Below are positions 61,764 to 64,000 of a stretch of DNA of 64,000 bases, one piece after another; positions within the stretch are counted from its first letter, which is position 1; each line of letters starts with the position of its first letter. The position numbers were made by a program, and so were the translations under genes. The notes under the pieces are model-generated. The model made no database searches. It was not told where the DNA came from and saw only the letters and a list, made by a program, of their open reading frames with translations. The stretch comes from Pontibacter flavimaris (GTDB lineage Bacteria; Bacteroidota; Bacteroidia; Cytophagales; Hymenobacteraceae). The stretch spans positions 310,001 through 374,000 of the forward strand of contig NZ_LVWA01000004.1 in assembly GCF_001907195.1 (NCBI RefSeq), read 5' to 3'.

Positions 61764-62723
61764 TTAAAAGTCTTCGTCCAGGCTGAACATCTTTTTATCC
61801 TTATCGCCCAGCACGCCGGCCTTCTGGTACTCGCCCACGCGCTTCTCGAAGAAGTTGGTCTTGCCCTGCAGCGAGATCATCTCCATAAAGTCGAACGGGT
61901 TGGTGGAGTTGTAGATCTTGCTGTAGCCCAGCTCGCCCAGCAGGCGGTCGGCCACAAACTCGATGTACTGGCTCATCAGCTTGGCGTTCATGCCGATCAG
62001 GTCCACGGGCAGGGCGTCGGTCACGAACTCCTGCTCTATCATTACCGCATCTTTTATAATATCGTGCACGCGCTCCTCCGGCAGCTTGTTTACCAGCATA
62101 CGGTACAGCAGGCAGGCAAAGTCGCAGTGCAGGCCTTCGTCTCTGGAGATCAGCTCGTTCGAAAACGTGAGGCCAGGCATCAGGCCGCGCTTCTTCATCC
62201 AGAAGATAGAGCAGAACGAGCCTGAGAAGAAAATGCCTTCCACCGCCGCGAAAGCGATCAGGCGCTCGGTAAAGTTCTCGCTCTCGATCCAGCGCAATGC
62301 CCACTCGCCCTTCTTTTTCACGGCAGGCACGGTTTCCAGGGCGTTAAACAGGAAGTCCTTCTCCGACTGCTTCTTTACATAGGTATCTATAAGGAGGGAG
62401 TAGGTTTCGGCGTGGATGTTCTCCATCATGATCTGGAAGCCATAGAAGCAGCGCGCCTCCGGAATCTGCACCTCGTTCATGAAGTTCACGGCCAGGTTCT
62501 CATTCACGATGCCGTCCGAGGCAGCAAAGAAGGCCAGCACGTGGCTGATAAAGTGGCGCTCGCCGTCGTTCAGGTTCTCCCAGTCCTTCAGGTCCTGGCT
62601 CAGATCAATTTCCTCGGCTGTCCAGAAACTGGCTTCTGCCTTTTTATACATCTGCCATACCTCGTCATGCTGTATCGGGAACAGTACAAAGCGGTTTGGG
62701 TTTTCTTGCAGTATTGGCTCCAT
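61764..62723 (-). CDS. nrdB: Ribonucleoside-diphosphate reductase beta subunit (class I)
   Basis: NrdB holds the diiron centre and tyrosyl radical used by NrdA. In the 319-residue protein the ligands are D70 ([13 protein letters not shown]), E101 and H104 (MENIHAETY), E162, E196 and H199 ([12 protein letters not shown]), and the radical Tyr is Y108, so it is a classic tyrosyl-radical type. The text is strikingly close to eukaryotic R2. The C-terminal tail MFSLDEDF ends in Phe as in R2 peptides that dock on R1. A -7 box lies at 62842-62849. Confidence 0.97.
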   Translation of the reverse strand: MEPILQENPNRFVLFPIQHDEVWQMYKKAEASFWTAEEIDLSQDLKDWENLNDGERHFISHVLAFFAASDGIVNENLAVNFMNEVQIPEARCFYGFQIMMENIHAETYSLLIDTYVKKQSEKDFLFNALETVPAVKKKGEWALRWIESENFTERLIAFAAVEGIFFSGSFCSIFWMKKRGLMPGLTFSNELISRDEGLHCDFACLLYRMLVNKLPEERVHDIIKDAVMIEQEFVTDALPVDLIGMNAKLMSQYIEFVADRLLGELGYSKIYNSTNPFDFMEMISLQGKTNFFEKRVGEYQKAGVLGDKDKKMFSLDEDF

Positions 62724-62841
62724 AATCTTTTAAAATAAGCGTTTTATTGATTGAAGGGGTAAGCTGACTAGCTTAGAAAACACCCCGTTTAAGTTTTGGC
62801 TCAGGTGGAGGTCAGAAGGCCATCCAATAATATCCTGACTT

Positions 62842-62849
62842 CAAATATA
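62842..62849 (-). promoter_or_regulatory. -7 box upstream of nrdB
   Basis: The minus strand reads TATATTTG (exact TAnnTTTG); a weak TTTCG element is 24 nt further up. The leader to the ATG at 62723 would be about 110 nt. Confidence 0.55.
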
Positions 62850-62888
62850 TAGAAATGAACTCGATTTACGGGGCGAAAGTTGTTCAAT

Positions 62889-63252
62889 TTATGCACATGC
62901 CCCTGTGGCGGCGCCTGGGCCGATTTTACCCATAATGCACACGGTTATCCACATTGCAATTAACATATATATTACTCCTGAATATTAGGACAAGTATATA
63001 TGAAATAGCTTGAGTGCAGCAATATAGCTCTTTCGGGCCAATATAGGGCTAAAACCTTAGAGTGGGAGTAGCGGGAGGAAGTTGCCTCAAACAGGCGGCG
63101 CGCAAGGGGATGGTATAAGGCGAGGCGTAGATGATGGTTGTGGAAAAGTAGCCTTGGGCAGGATAACTGTAAGGTGTTGTTGTAAAACCGTTTATGCGAT
63201 TTATCGACAAGAATGAAAAACGCCTATGTGGATATGCACATACTTTTCCACA
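62889..63252. other. DnaA-box cluster (candidate origin or nrd control region)
   Basis: Within the 644-bp gap between nrdB and rplU lie two exact TTATNCACA boxes, TTATGCACA (62889) and TTATCCACA (62945). Six one-mismatch forms accompany them: TAATGCACA (62933), TTTTCCACA (minus, 63147-63139), TTATCGACA (63201), ATATCCACA (minus, 63235-63227), ATATGCACA (63232) and TTTTCCACA (63244). AT-rich stretches lie at 62840-62870 and 62955-63010. The flanking genes diverge. No dnaA gene is in view. Confidence 0.5.
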
Positions 63253-63301
63253 CATATGTATAGGCAAAGTATAGGTGGCGAACAATTTGTTATACAAGCC
63301 G

Positions 63302-63332
63302 TTGCAAATATCAAAACGAAGCCGTACTTTTG
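63302..63332 (+). promoter_or_regulatory. Promoter of rplU-rpmA
   Basis: TTG (63302-63304), a 20-nt spacer and TACTTTTG (63325-63332), an exact Bacteroidota -33/-7 pair. The leader to the ATG at 63368 is about 29 nt. Confidence 0.78.
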
Positions 63333-63367
63333 CGGACTAAATATTTTTTAAACATACATTGAAGCTG

Positions 63368-63676
63368 ATGTACGCAATTGTAGAAATCGCAGGTCAACAG
63401 ACCAAGGTAGAGAGCGGTAAGTTCATCTACGCCAACAAGCTTTCCGGCAATGAAGGTGACGCCGTTGAGTTCGCCAATGTTCTTCTAACTGATGACAACG
63501 GTACTATCACTGTTGGCGCTCCTTTCGTGGATGGTATCAAGGTAATTGGTAAGATCCTGGGTGAGGTAAGAGCCGACAAAGTGCTTATCTTTAAGAAGAA
63601 GAGAAGAAAAGGGTATAAGAAGTCGAGAGGTCATCGTCAGAACTATACCAAAGTTCTTATCGAAAGCATTGGTTAA
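63368..63676 (+). CDS. rplU: 50S ribosomal protein L21
   Basis: Ribosomal protein L21 (102 residues) binds 23S rRNA. Its start MYAIVEIAGQQTKVESGKF is diagnostic, and the end KKKRRKGYKKSRGHRQNYT matches L21. The ATG at 63368 is used; a TTG at 63359 three codons earlier is unlikely. A good promoter lies 36 nt upstream. rpmA follows after 70 nt, the usual L21-L27 pair. Confidence 0.98.
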   Translation: MYAIVEIAGQQTKVESGKFIYANKLSGNEGDAVEFANVLLTDDNGTITVGAPFVDGIKVIGKILGEVRADKVLIFKKKRRKGYKKSRGHRQNYTKVLIESIG

Positions 63677-63746
63677 GCAGTAAGAGGAAATTAATCGTAG
63701 AACCTTTTGGGCTGGCGTAGCTAACCCAACTAAATAGTAAAAGAAA

Positions 63747-64000
63747 ATGGCACACAAAAAAGGAGCTGGTAGTTCTAATAACGGCCGCGAATCGCATTCT
63801 AAACGACTGGGTGTTAAGATTTACGGAGGCCAGGACATTATCGCAGGTAACATCATTGTAAGACAGAGAGGCACTGCGCACCACCCAGGCAAAAACGTGG
63901 GTATCGGCAGAGATCATACTTTGTTCGCGTTGGTTGACGGCGTGGTAGAGTTCAGAAAGAGCGTGAAGAACCGTTCTTTTGTTTCTGTAATACCTAAGGT
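63747..64000 (+). CDS. rpmA: 50S ribosomal protein L27 (partial, cut by window end)
   Basis: Ribosomal protein L27: [20 protein letters not shown], then [20 protein letters not shown] and [19 protein letters not shown]. The first 84 codons and part of the next are present; the end lies beyond the window. The N-terminal tail touches the peptidyl-transferase centre in ribosomes. It follows rplU by 70 nt and is almost surely co-transcribed. Confidence 0.97.
   Translation, partial: MAHKKGAGSSNNGRESHSKRLGVKIYGGQDIIAGNIIVRQRGTAHHPGKNVGIGRDHTLFALVDGVVEFRKSVKNRSFVSVIPK

Noticed and set aside
1-64000. CRISPR array, prophage, integrase, complete insertion sequence, tRNA or rRNA
   Set aside because: I looked for regularly spaced direct repeats, transposase/integrase motifs and cloverleaf patterns and found none that I could support.

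Overview
The window looks like a chromosomal segment of a Bacteroidota organism, most likely Cytophagales/Hymenobacteraceae (Pontibacter-like; the genus is an inference). The evidence: three proteins end in type IX secretion (T9SS) sorting domains. Several promoters fit the Bacteroidota -33/-7 pattern (TTG, about 20 nt, TAnnTTTG). Shine-Dalgarno sequences are rare. There is a CrtD/CruF carotenoid pair, a eukaryote-like class I ribonucleotide reductase, and several small families typical of the phylum. The DNA is moderately GC-rich apart from two AT-richer stretches: the repeat part of a giant adhesin and a reverse-transcriptase gene.

Layout. 0.1-8 kb: radA, a secreted TlpA-like thioredoxin, a dispersed non-coding repeat, a baeRF protein, a radical SAM/SPASM enzyme and an MscS channel. 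7.6-11.9 kb (minus strand): rsmI, a DUF4105 protein and an inositol-phosphatase-like enzyme in one coupled operon, then a 58-residue FeoB-associated-type protein; phhB lies nearby. 12-14.4 kb: a stress-type SDR, two tiny disordered hydrophilic proteins and a PPP-type phosphatase. 14.8-20.9 kb: a 2,021-residue secreted IPT/TIG-repeat protein. 21-31 kb: glyA-tatC-rpiB, a membrane protein, rbfA, a methyltransferase, a LolC/E-type permease and a Swi2/Snf2 helicase. 31-34.6 kb: a carotenoid operon and a TetR regulator. 34.7-45.9 kb: thioredoxin, prfA, a beta-helix lipoprotein, yjbQ, a second copy of the dispersed repeat, a secreted M43 protease, gpmI and nadC. 46-56.4 kb: small enzymes, a ZIP transporter, RlpA, Hsp20, a T9SS protein and an OmpA lipoprotein. 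56.4-59 kb: an AT-rich island with a solitary reverse transcriptase. 59-64 kb: nrdA, nrdB, a DnaA-box-rich intergenic region, rplU and rpmA (cut by the window end).

Four things stand out. (1) The heptamer AAGTATA/TATACTT is extremely over-represented in coding and non-coding DNA, forcing otherwise uncommon codons. (2) The reverse transcriptase resembles the Abi/UG antiviral group: it has a long helical C-terminal half with an R-x6-H motif and lies beside a long imperfect palindrome. (3) Two copies of a structured intergenic element lie 35 kb apart and share a 67-nt core with one difference. (4) The nrdB-rplU intergenic region holds a cluster of DnaA-box-like 9-mers, so it is either a candidate replication origin or a DnaA-controlled nrd regulatory region.

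No tRNA, rRNA, CRISPR array, prophage or complete insertion sequence was recognised. All calls come from reading the sequence; no database search was possible.
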